In this document: one piece after another, positions 1 to 11,484 of the stretch
How positions within the stretch are numbered: position 1 is the first letter of the stretch
Layout: each line of letters begins with the position of its first letter
Source: Meandrina meandrites
Lineage: Eukaryota; Cnidaria; Anthozoa; Scleractinia; Meandrinidae
Length of the DNA stretch: 64,000 bases
NCBI GenBank assembly: GCA_963693305.1
Contig: OY855914.1
Location: 14,708,699 to 14,772,698 of the forward strand
Reading direction: 5' to 3'
Notes under the pieces: generated by a model
Databases searched by the model: none
What the model saw: only the letters and a program-made list of their open reading frames with translations
Told to the model about the DNA's origin: nothing
Program-made: the position numbers and the translations under genes

Positions 1-358
1 ATAGGGGTTGGACAGAGATTAGAATTATTGCCTTTTAGAAAGTTCACTTTATTTCAGTACAAAATGGCAGGAAAAGGAATCACAGAATCACATGAAGACA
101 ACAATAAACCTGTATTTGAGTGATCATCCCTTACTTTCCATTTTAGACTCTTGTCTGTCTGAGCTTGTTGAAAACAAAGCCAAACTTTGTATGTTACATT
201 CTTAGTGGCTGCTAAATAGGAGCAAAAACAATTAGAAGAATGCTTATTGGGACAGCCAAAAGGTGGTCGCTTAATAAGGGTTCGACTGTAGTTGTCAATA
301 ATTCTAAAAGGAAACTACATGTATTCTCACTGACTATCCTGTTATTTTATGTCTGTAG
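1..358 (+). other. CELSR intron (partial) with transposon remnant
   Basis: Non-coding DNA up to the acceptor AG at 357-358. No coding sequence is seen. Near the end (about 243-293) the sequence resembles the terminus of a pogo/Tigger-like element on the minus strand: read in reverse it begins CAGTCGAACCCTTATTAAGC. This is similar in style to the MITE at 3921-4091. The matching other end was not found, so only a fragment is claimed. Confidence 0.5.
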
Positions 359-2876
359 GGGTTTCTATAGGAAGAACAGAGATCAACATCAATTCAGGTG
401 ATAGCCACAACACAGCATCTGGCTGTGAAAGGCAGATGCCAAGCCACTGCCTGTCAAATCCTTGTCCTGACTATAGCACATGCCAAGAGGAGTTTGATTC
501 CTACAAGTGCCTGTGTCCAGCAGGCTATGTCGGCAAGCACTGTGTGGATGTTTGCTCTCTGAAGCCATGCCGGCATGGACGGTGTGAGAAGACAGACACA
601 CCAACAGGATTCCAGTGTGTTTGTCCAAAGCAGTACACTGGTAAGACACTGTCTATTCCATGACAGGTTAATTCACATCATTGTAAGGAGGCTATGCATT
701 GAGGTGTAAGTGTTCGTCACTTGGGCCTGAAAAAGTGTCAGAATAGGTCATGTGTCCACTTTTAGTGTTGGTATGTCCTTAAAACCGAGACTACATGTAA
801 GTGTCCACTCACAGTACATGTAAGTGTCTGCCTGCAGGAGGTGTCCATTATCTACAGTGGGTCATCCCTGATAAAAGGCCTTCCCAAAAGGATTATTCAA
901 AGAGATTTTTGTGCACTTTGCAGTGGAGGTGGGGGTGGGGGTGGGGGGTACTTGGACAGTATCACAGGGGACCTAACTAACTGTAATAACAAGCTATTTA
1001 TTTCAATTCCCACTTGATAAAGAATGGCTGAACATCATGTGAAAACAACTGAAAGCAATTATGGTACATAAAACTACATGAAATCCTAATATTCCTAATA
1101 TGTTGTTATCAACTGAATATTAATTTTGCCTGCAGGTGAATTTTGTGAGGTTCGTATGGAGATACCCTGTCGAGACAAGTTTTTCGGTGCTTCAAGCATT
1201 GGAGTGTGTGGTCCGTGTCAGTGTGCTATTGGAATGAATCTCAGCCCTGTTTGTAACAAATCCACTGGAGAATGCTACTGCAATGTAAGTACCGCCCAGT
1301 ACTAAAACGTTCAGAGATTTTGTGCTACAGGAATTCGTGATTGAGCAATAAGAAACAAAAACTCTAAGGGGCAATTCGCAAACCTTAGACATAAACGTGG
1401 TTCGAACTTTTGAATTTGTGGGAGAAACCCTACTGTGTGATAATGTAAATGAAAGCATTAGCTACTGAGCAACACTTTCATGTGGTACTGTTTATTTTGC
1501 TGAACAAGGTGGTTCTATTTTTAAATCTGTGGATGAAACCCTAGTGTGTGACCATTCACGTGAAAGCTCTAGAGCAGTACTTTCGTGTGATACTGTTAAT
1601 TATGCTATAAAAGCTAATTCTAACTTTTCAAATGAAAGCTCCAGAGCTGTACTTTTGTGTGGTACTGTTTATTATGCTGTACAAGTTGAGTAGTACTATG
1701 ATGTCACTGTAATATTGTTCGTTTTACAGTATTGGACAAAATGGATTTTCACCCCGACAATCTTGGTAGTAAAAGCAGTAACCAAAGTTCTTCTCTTTTT
1801 CTAGCCAAAACATTACCGCAAGATTGTGAGCTATAGATACTCGGGTAGTAAAAGTACACCAGAATTCAGTGACGGCTGTTTCAAGTGCGACTGTGAAGCG
1901 ATTGGAAGCACTGGTGAATACTGTGCAGTGCAAAATGGACAGTGTCCTTGTCAAAAAGGCAAGGACGGAGCTAAAGATGTGGTCGGTAGGCGCTGCAATC
2001 AGTGCGAGAACAAACAGGGACAGATTGTGAGTGGCAGGGGATGCGTTGGTAAGTGTATTATAACGTGTGTAAACAATGTCACGCAATGCTTCTTTGGTTA
2101 CCCATTGGAAGAGGTGTTGACTTGTGTGACACCCCATACTCAACACCTTCCCTATGTGACTTGTTCGAGCTGACTCTGTGTTGTTGTTTTTTAAGTCATT
2201 AACACGTCGTGTCCAAGAGCATTTGCAGAGGAAATCTGGTGGGAGAAAGCCGCGTTTGGTAAAACGGCAAAAGAGAAATGTCCATTTGGATCTTCAGGTT
2301 GGTGTATAAGTTGCCATTGTGATTTTTTTTTATGTTAAAAGTAAGCAAGTCTGCTCACTGCTTTAAAAGTTTGTTCTAACTATCAAGTCTGTGGATGAAA
2401 CCGTAGTGTGTGACCATGCAAAAGAAAGCTATTGAGCAGTACTTTCATGTAGTACTGTTTATTATACTGTACAAGGTGGTTCTAACTTTTAAGTCTGTGG
2501 ATGAAACCCTAGTGTGTGACCATGCAAATGAAAGCTATTGAGCAGTACTTTCATGTGGTACTGTATCTAATGGTATGAATGAAAAACTGGCGTAGAGATG
2601 AAGTTTTTCCTCGTTCTTATTCTTGTTAGTTAATAAAGCGTCCATATTACTTTGTTTTGTAGGAATAGCAACTCGGATGTGTGATAAGGACGATGGCTGG
2701 CAGAAACCAAGCTTACTGGAATGTGTTTCAAACTCGTTTTTGGTATTACAAGGAAGGGTGAGTGTTTCAACTGTCCTTAGTCTTTTTTATTTATTTTATT
2801 TATTTATTAAGGTTCCCCAAACAACAAACATTTACAATTAAAAAGATAAGATATATAAGAAAAATAAATAATAATA

Positions 2877-2909
<33 letters not shown>

Positions 2910-5900
2910 TAATAAACATAATTATGTGCAGTACATGTAACTCATTGCGCGCTAACTCTTTCCCTGCCAGAGATAAATGTATGTCTGAGATTCGATCCGA
3001 AAAAACAAAACAAAATGATGTTATTTATTATTCCACTATTTACCATATTTGGGCAAAAGAACGCGCAAAATATGCCACGTTATTACACTTATATAACAGG
3101 GCAAAAATATGGACTGAAAGCGGAGCGACAAAATGGCCGAACCAAACTTTATTTTACTAGTGGAATAATAAATCCCTTATTCGATGGTTTAACATATAAT
3201 ACGCGCGGACATTTTGCTCACTGCTCGTATTTGTCCTCGCGCCTTCGGGGCTCGGAAAAATACTACGCAACTTGCAAAATATCTGCGCGTATTATATGTT
3301 AAACCATCGAATAAGGTGTATGCATTAAATGGTTTGAACCCAGGAGTAAAAGACGTGGCATCGTTTATACCAATTTGAAGAGGATGTAAAAATGAGACTC
3401 AAATAACAACAGAACTCAAAACGAAATTTATACTGCCGATATCCCTCCTCTCTCCTTCTTCCTCCGCTGCCTCCCCCCTCCCATGCCCTAATGACCCTGT
3501 TCCACCTGTCCGTTACATACCTACTGACAGTGTATCATTGTTGTGTCTTTTTTCCTCCCCTCCCCTCTCCTTCTCCCTTCTCCCCCAGGCCCTAATGACC
3601 CTATTCCAGCTGTCCGTTACATACCTACTGACAGTGTATCATTGTTTTTTTTTTTCAGTTGAAAAATCTAACTTCTGGTGTCGTTCACTGGGAGCCTGAT
3701 TTTGCTATTGGTTTAGCGCAGAAGTTGGATCTTGCCATTACGTTATCACCGAAACTCTACGCTAAGGACATCAACATTGCCTTGAAGATTATCACAACAT
3801 TGTTTGACTACGAGAGTAAGCAGAATTCGAGCACTCTTGTTTCTGCTAGGACCAAGGAGTTTGCTAAGGTAAGACAATTGAAGGCATGTAACCCTGTGCT
3901 TCTCCGGAGTTTGTAACATACAGTCACCTCTCTCTTAACGGACACCTCCATAAGACGGACACCTCTTTAAAACGGACACCTGGTGTTGGTCACATTCCTG
4001 CCGTTTTTCAGTCATTTGACTGTAACTAACTCGCTGTAAGATGGACAGTTGGAGCCGGCTCGACGTTGTCCGTCTGAGAGACAGTTGACTGTATAATTTA
4101 TTGTTACAATATCAAGTTATCTTCTCAAGCAGAGAGGAGATACGCAGAAATAAGATATCAAGTTATCTGAGGTAAAAATTTACCTTCAGAGACCATGCAG
4201 TAACAGCCATTTTTCTACAAAGGCAAAGTTTTTGGTCTCGGCCGCCGATCCATGTTCTTATATTTTACTACAACATCCCATCAAAGAGCTCTTCAAGCAC
4301 AACAACGACCATGAAGACCGGCGTGGTGCGGTCACGATTACGGTCATATTAAACCTTTTTTATGTTTTCAAAACTACTTTCAAATAGAAAGAAACGCCGG
4401 TCAAAATAATAGATTTCTAAGGTAGAGAAACACCAAACATGTAACTGGAAACCAAATAGGAACAAGGATGGGTAAGATTGGCAAAAATTAAAACGGATTG
4501 CAAACGAAGAAGTCAAAAATTGTCTACGTTTCACCATCATCGAGGCAGCTCGTTTAAAGTTTTGTTTGATTTGTATTTGCAGATCCTACTTCTATCAGCC
4601 AGCATGCTGTTTAGCTCAGACAACAAGGATGTGTGGGATGTTGTTCAGGAGGTAAGAGAGAAATATTTTTTTCAAGAGCTTGGGACAACCGACGAGTATA
4701 ATAGAGGAACGTTTTTGACGAAATTGGCAGTAAGATTGTGTAGCACAGAGGTTATACGCGGTAGCATAAAACGTATGAAGTTATCAAACATTGGTTGTTT
4801 AATGTCCAAGTGAGTCTCTAGAATTGAAGGAATATTTTCCAATTTTTAGTTTCACAATATCGAAAACAAACAGTACCTCCCAATCAGTAGCTTTTGTTTG
4901 AGTGGTGACACTCTAGGGTTTCATCCAGAACACATTGTAAACAGTAAGACATGAAAGTACATTGTGGTTAGTTACTAGGGTTTCGTCAGTATGCTCAATT
5001 AGAATTCTAATTAAATACGCAAACAGGAGTTGTAACAAGATTCTTTACAACAGAATAAGAAACGTTTTAGTGTACAATTTTACCGTCTTATCGTTTGCAT
5101 TATTCTTTTAAATTTTACAGCACTCTGCGGGGACGGCTGCTCTTCTGGAACAGATGGAGAACTTCAGCGGCAACCTAGCCAGAAGTCTGCCGTACTTGAA
5201 GAGAGATTCTCAGCGATACAGGCGTTCTACTGAGAGCATCTTGCCACCTTACACGGTTATCACACCCAACATAGGTATTAAGTCAATTATACCTCTCTGT
5301 TTATCAGGGTCGCCATGCAGCTCTCGTAAGGTCTCACATGAGTGACTGAGAGAACAATAGAACAAACAACAAGAACAATGCCCCTAGCCCCCAAAACAAT
5401 AGCAGCTGCTACACTAGAGGACCAGTAGAATTACAAGCTTACGAGAGCTGCGTAACTATTCGTTTATCAGGAATCTCGAACGCATTGTAAGTAACGGAGC
5501 GTTTAGACGGGCACGGTTTCCAATCGACACGGTTTTACGGCCTCGAGCTAGCAAGTAAACGATGCAGTTGCAAATTTGCTTTCGCGCAGATTTCAGTTCA
5601 TTTGCGTCACTGATCACTGATTTCTTAGAATTTAGTGTAAATATTTTTAACTTTATGTAGCTTAGATATATTTTAATGTAAATAGTGTCCCCAATTAGTT
5701 TTTAAAAGCTAAATACTACTGACACTATACTAAAGTATTTCATTCCCTTATGTTTGTTTTATAGTTATGGAGCTGCATCCGATTTTTGTCAAAGGATTCG
5801 CAGGATTGTCTTATCCCGAGAAAAGTGACCTTTATAGCGACGCTCCATATAAGATCTGGCGTAATATATCTAACAGAGTTGACCTTTCCAAGGAGTTCTT

Positions 5901-8900
5901 TAAAGGCGTGAAAGGTAAGCTGGGATTTGAGAGGGTGACCTTTGATCAGACGTTTTTACCCCTATAGATAGATCGTGGCAGAATTTTTTTGAGGCGTAAT
6001 TCTGCAGAAAGATGGAAATAAAGCATGGTGACCTAATGGTTCGCGTGTCGAGTCCCGGATTGAGATGTACGGGTAGGAACTCTGGCATGCGTCATTGTGT
6101 TGTGTTCTTCCGTCTCTACGACAATTTACTATCACAGTGCCTCTCTCTACCCAGGAGAGTATAAAATAAAATGACACAACCTCTAATAAAGCTGGGTGGA
6201 AGGAAGGGGATGGTAGATAAACAAAGATGGGCAAATTACCAGATTCTTTTCTAAAATCGCTAATATTTCCTACAAGACCCCTGATATTTACTCTAGGAAA
6301 CGTATTCTAAAATGATCATAAATTGCCTTGATGATGCTAACGGCCATTTTCATCACTTTTGTTTCAGATATAGAGAATAACATAGGAGTTGGTTTCATGA
6401 TTATAAAGAATATTGGAGACTTGCTGCCCAAGTCATTTGATGCGAAAATCAGGTATACCATTTGCGATAGGATGGCGGTTTCCTCGACGAATAAAATTTT
6501 GTCACAGAATCGTATTCTAAAATTCTGGCGACGCGGTCAGGTGGTGGAGTTGTTCGGCAATAGGTTTAGTGTGGAAGAGATCTTCAACTTGATAGATACT
6601 TAACAAAGCAGGAGCAAGGATTGTCATGACTGAGGAAGATTTAGACAGATTACGGACGACAGACCTGTAAAATCCGCAGTGTCTGATTACATTAAATTCA
6701 GTATTTGATTTTCCTGTAACTGTTGTATACCCAATACCAAAATCTTTTTTATTTCGCCAATCACAGTAAACAGTCAGAACTCAAAGCCAAAACAGGCAAC
6801 TGGTGCTATGCGCGGGAAAAGATGCAACCGGCGCCAAGCGCGGGAAAAGATGCAGCCAGCGCTAAGCGCGGGAAAAACGCGCGAACCTAGTCACAATCAG
6901 TTTTAGATTTGCACGTGATTGATTAAAAAATGGAAAATGTTTGGTCTGATTGGCTAAGACCACGTTACCTTAGTTTTTCAACCAACTAGCTTTCTCAGCA
7001 AGCCTCTTAAGTGTGAAAATTTCGACGTCTCACTTTCGCCGTTCCTCTGTGTTTCAGTGACACCAAGTACAGAGTTGAAGTCAGCTCTGATGTTATTTCT
7101 GTCAAGTTGCCACAAATGGAGGACGTACCTTTGACAAATCCAATTCGCATTACATTTGCCAACAGATTGGTGAGTTTTCTCTTCACTTTGCTCAAATGTA
7201 TAATTACAAAAAAAAAGGAAAATGAATCGTGGCTTGCAAATTTGATAATAGCAAAAGTCTTCTGTGCTTATATAGCCATGCAGCTATAGTTATTTAATGA
7301 AGCTTTATTCCCATTTGCAGGTTAACCGCTCGTCTTACATTTGCGTTCACTGGAACTATTCAGTACCGTGAGTATGCTCTGACGTAACTTTGAGCTTTAT
7401 CGAGTTTCCAGCCCATATTGATGACGTAGGACAAGAAATCCTGTCTCGCCTTTGGTTGGTTGTTGCATGCATGCAGAAATTAGTAACTTAGTAACAACCA
7501 ATCAGAGACGCTACATGGATTTCTGTAGTACACGTCATCAGATGGAATTTTTCGGGTGGAATCTCGAGATGGGAAGAAATTGAGCGCGCGAAATGGAACG
7601 TCTGTATTCTTGTCTATAGTTCTCATCTGATTTTTTTTTTTACGTTACCACAGAAACACACGGGGTGGTGGATGGTCAACTGATGGCTGTGAGTTGAAGT
7701 CATCAAACGTTACGCACACGGTGTGCAGTTGCACGCACTTGACGGCTTTTGCTGTGTTGTCGGACTTGAATCTTCAGGTTGGTTGAATGATAGCTTTCTT
7801 TAGTCACAGCATACTGGGAATGTGCTGTGCAGCTTGTTTATTAGTTGACTGTAATGGAGGCTGTCTTTTAATATGGGTTCCTTAGTCGTGACGACCTGGA
7901 AAGAGCGAAAATTTCGAGTATGATAACTAAGGAAGATAAATTGACTTCGCGCTTCTCCTTTATTTAAGAATATCTTGATATCCCGAGAGAAATGTCGAGA
8001 CTGTTTTTCAGTCTAGTTCAGTGGTTGAACGAGTCATTAGAATGCAAAACGGCTCCTATATGCATACTTTCGGGATGTTACTTCGGATCTGTAGAGGGTT
8101 TAACTAAGTGAGCTTAAGAGGAAAAAAAAATTGTAAAAGAAATGATGGTATATTTTAAGCTTGCTGGAAACAATCAGTCAGTGACACAAGCTTCTCGTAA
8201 AAAAGACCTCCCGAATTCTCCCAATAGAAATCCGTACACTAGTCGGACGCTCTAGCACTTCTTCCTCAAAAGGGAGTTAGTTTACAGTCTAAAACTTAAT
8301 TATTTATTTTATTTTATTTTGTTGCAGTATCCGGAACAGGCTGCCTTTGCTATGCGGCTCGTAACGTACATAGGGATCGCTGTGTCTCTGGTATTGCTAC
8401 TGACGGCGTTCATCTTGTTTATGTGCATAAGGTGAGTTGCTTCACGGCTGATTATTTTATTCCTACTTGGTTAACAAACGACTGTCTTCGCGGGATAAAT
8501 TCGTTCCTCGCTCGTGAGATTCGATATATGTCCACGATTGAACGCTAATGATAGGCATCACAAAGTGTCACAAAGTAACACACCTAACTCTGTCAATTGT
8601 GAAGTAATATGGAAACGTCAAATATGTTGTTTTGTCTTCACAGGAAACTGAAGAGTAACTCCGTAACAATCCACAAGAATTTGATAGTGGGGATTTTCAT
8701 TGCGGAGTTAACATTCCTTGTAGGAATAAACAGGACTGAAGACCAGGTAATTAAGCCTCTGCGACTTTCTTGCTTTGTGTTGCTTTTTGTTTTGCTCTTG
8801 GGAGACACGGTGGCCTATTGGTCAGCGCACTCGACTCTGAATCGAGCGGTCCGGGTTCGAGCCCTGCTCGGTGTCATCTGCGTTGTGTTCTTGGGCAAGA

Positions 8901-11451
8901 CACTTTACTCTCATAGTGCTTCTCCACCCAGGTGTATGAATGGGTACTGGAAAATTTACTGCTGGGGGTAACCCTGCGATGGACTAGCATCCCATCCAGG
9001 GGGGAGTAAAAATACTTCTAGTCGCTTCGTGCTATGGAAACCGGGATAAGCTCCGGCCTGATGGGCCACTAGGCTCGAACGCAGACTACATTTTTTATGA
9101 AATGAACAATGAAGTACGTAGTGGAATCTACGATCTAACTGTTGCTTTTTTGTTTTGCAGAGAATCTGCCAGCTCATCGCCATTGTCTTGCACTACTTCT
9201 TTAGTGCATCGTTTTCGTGGATGTTTGTCGAGGGACTGCACATGTATCGCAGGCTCAGAGAGAAGAGGAATATAGACACTGGCAAAATGTCTTTCTATTA
9301 CTTTATGGGGTGGGGTAAGTCAGAATGAAGTCAGGTAATTTCATGGACTGTGATTGGAAATTATCACTTGGACTCAAGTGTTTTAGAATTTCAAGTTGTT
9401 AGACTCGGACTTTTTTTTAACATTTTAAGTTTAATAATATTTTTTTTTCTAGGATGTCCTGCAATTGTAGTGGGAATTTCCGCTGGTTTGGCGAGCGAAG
9501 GTTACGGAAACAAGAGATTGTAAGTATATAACTATCTTGACTTGTTTATGCCAGGTTTGTTCTTTCACAAAGAAGTGTTTACGAGGCACCTATTTGTGCT
9601 ACCTTAAGAGTTCGATAAGTCTCCCTTTTCGATAAAAACCCATTGTATTACTTATTTCTAAAGCCTTCTTTATGCAGGTCATGTTTTGTATTTTGTAGCT
9701 AACTTATAGTATGTTGTAATACGGGTGGTCAGGAGTCGACTTATTTTACGTTAGACGGTTTGTTACTGACTCTTTTTACATGTATGGAGACTTGTTGTTC
9801 ATTTGGTGATGACCTTTGAACTTGTTGTGTTTAATATCGCCATGTTAAGAGTGTTTTGACGAACAAGGGCCATTTTTATATTTACCTGATATTTTCAGAC
9901 ATAAAATCCTCTCCAAGTATAATTAACCTTTTTGGAAATAACAAATCCTTCCCACCAAAAGATGTTTTGACCAAAAATGAGCTCATTCTGTTCAGCTCTG
10001 TTATATTTTTAACGTTCAGCCAATGTTAATAAAGTAGTACTTGTAACAACGTAAAAACGACACTTAAACTACACCTGATTTTCTTGGAACAAAAATGCTA
10101 TCACTGAACACTCACTTCTCAAATGACCTGTAAATGAGATTTTTAAAAAGATCATCGAGTTAGCAAGGAAGGGCTGTATTTTGAAGTCTTGTCATTTCTT
10201 TCAGCTGCTGGATGTCAACTGACGGAACTCTTATTTGGACATTCACGATCCCGATCATTATCGTTGTTGCAGTAAGTTAACTTTGCTCCAAATCTCGTTT
10301 TAGTTTTTAATTTGCTTGCCCTAAAACCAAGACCAAGAAGACCAAAGCAATCACAACGTAAACAACACAATGAACCAATCAAAACTTGAAGCAAATAACT
10401 TAGTACCTTCCCACGACCTTCTCGTTATTCCTCAGGCAGCCATCCTTACTGTGAAAGGTTTTAGCTCTATTTTATTTTCTTCTTTTTGTTCACTTATTGA
10501 TTTGTTCTGTTATTTCAGCTCAATACATTAGTGTTCATTATGGCGTTGTTCATGTCACTCACAAAACAGACCAGAAAGAGGCGCCGACGTCATCACCACC
10601 ATCACCATGACGACGAACGTTCCAGTTTAACGTAAGATTCCACGTGCAACTATCACCACATTTGACCACAGGCTTCAATGTTATTCTTTCTTTTAAGTAA
10701 AGTTGCAACTTTTTCAACCTAGGTTACCGTCTATATTGGCTCTAAAGTTTCTGTAGTTCTAGGGCTGCTGTAAACGCGCTTATGTCCAGGATTGGACGCA
10801 AGTATTGTTTAATACGTACTTCATGTATGACTGGGTAATTTGACATTTCCATATTACGTCATTTTTGACAGAATTAGGTGTTTTTTGGTAAACTTTCATT
10901 AATGAGGACACTTCGTGATGCCATCATAAAGAACGTGCGTCTCGTTAGCGTCCAATCCTTGACATATCTGTGTTAACGAGTCAAATTTTTCATACAACTT
11001 GGCTGGCTCGCAATTTTGTTGCACGAAAATTGTCCAGTGCCTTGAAATGAACTTCAACATGTCTCGCAACCTGTGTTGTACTAAGTGAAACTGAGTTCTA
11101 CATTCACAACGATCACTGTAAGAACAACAAACTTTTTATGCGTTGCTTTGGTGTGTTATACGTTTCCTGAAACCTGCCACGCAACGACACAACAAAATTG
11201 CAAGATAAGTCGAACACGAAGCATTGAGTAGTACCCAGCAGCAACAAGAGAATGTTTTAAAACTAATTGCATTGCACTGTGTTGTTTTCAGTGCTGGTTT
11301 ATGGGCCACTGCGGGCCTTCTTCCGCTGATTGGTGTGTCGTTTGCGTTCGCCATTTTGTTGGTAAATCAAGACCTAGAGATGTTCCACTATGTATTCGCT
11401 GCCTTTACGTTCTCTCAGGTATGGGTGTCTGTATTTCTTTATCCTAACGCT

Positions 11452-11484
<33 letters not shown>

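Larger units (their letters stand above)
359..2048 (+). other. CELSR: CELSR exons: end of laminin G, two EGF-like repeats, laminin-EGF repeats
   Basis: Exon 359-640 begins with the end of a laminin-G domain, followed by a six-cysteine EGF repeat (SHC, NPC, STC, YKC, LC, KHC). A second EGF repeat starts at VCSLKPC and crosses into exon 1136-1284 (EFC). The next part, CGPCQC to GECYCN and on to CFKCDC, NGQCPC and RRCNQC, is a pair of laminin-type EGF repeats, as in CELSR just before the hormone-receptor domain. Relative to vertebrate CELSR as I recall it, exon 1805-2048 has an insertion of roughly 15 residues between HYRK and the FKCDC cysteines. Confidence 0.88.
3659..7777 (+). other. CELSR: CELSR exons: GAIN domain with intact GPS autoproteolysis site
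   Basis: Nine exons (3659-3868 to 7654-7777) encode the GAIN domain that precedes TM1 in adhesion GPCRs. The family landmark TVITPNI is at the 3' end of exon 5121-5274. The GPS lies in exon 7654-7777: CVHWNYS in the exon before, then [21 protein letters not shown]. The H-L-T triad is the consensus for cleavage between L and T. It would release a tethered agonist starting [10 protein letters not shown]. Both GPS cysteine pairs are present. Confidence 0.9.

Noticed and set aside
8804..8875. A functional tRNA-Gln gene
   Set aside because: The tRNA-like fold is followed directly by a SINE body seen elsewhere in the window, so it is a SINE head; the acceptor stem also has a mismatch.
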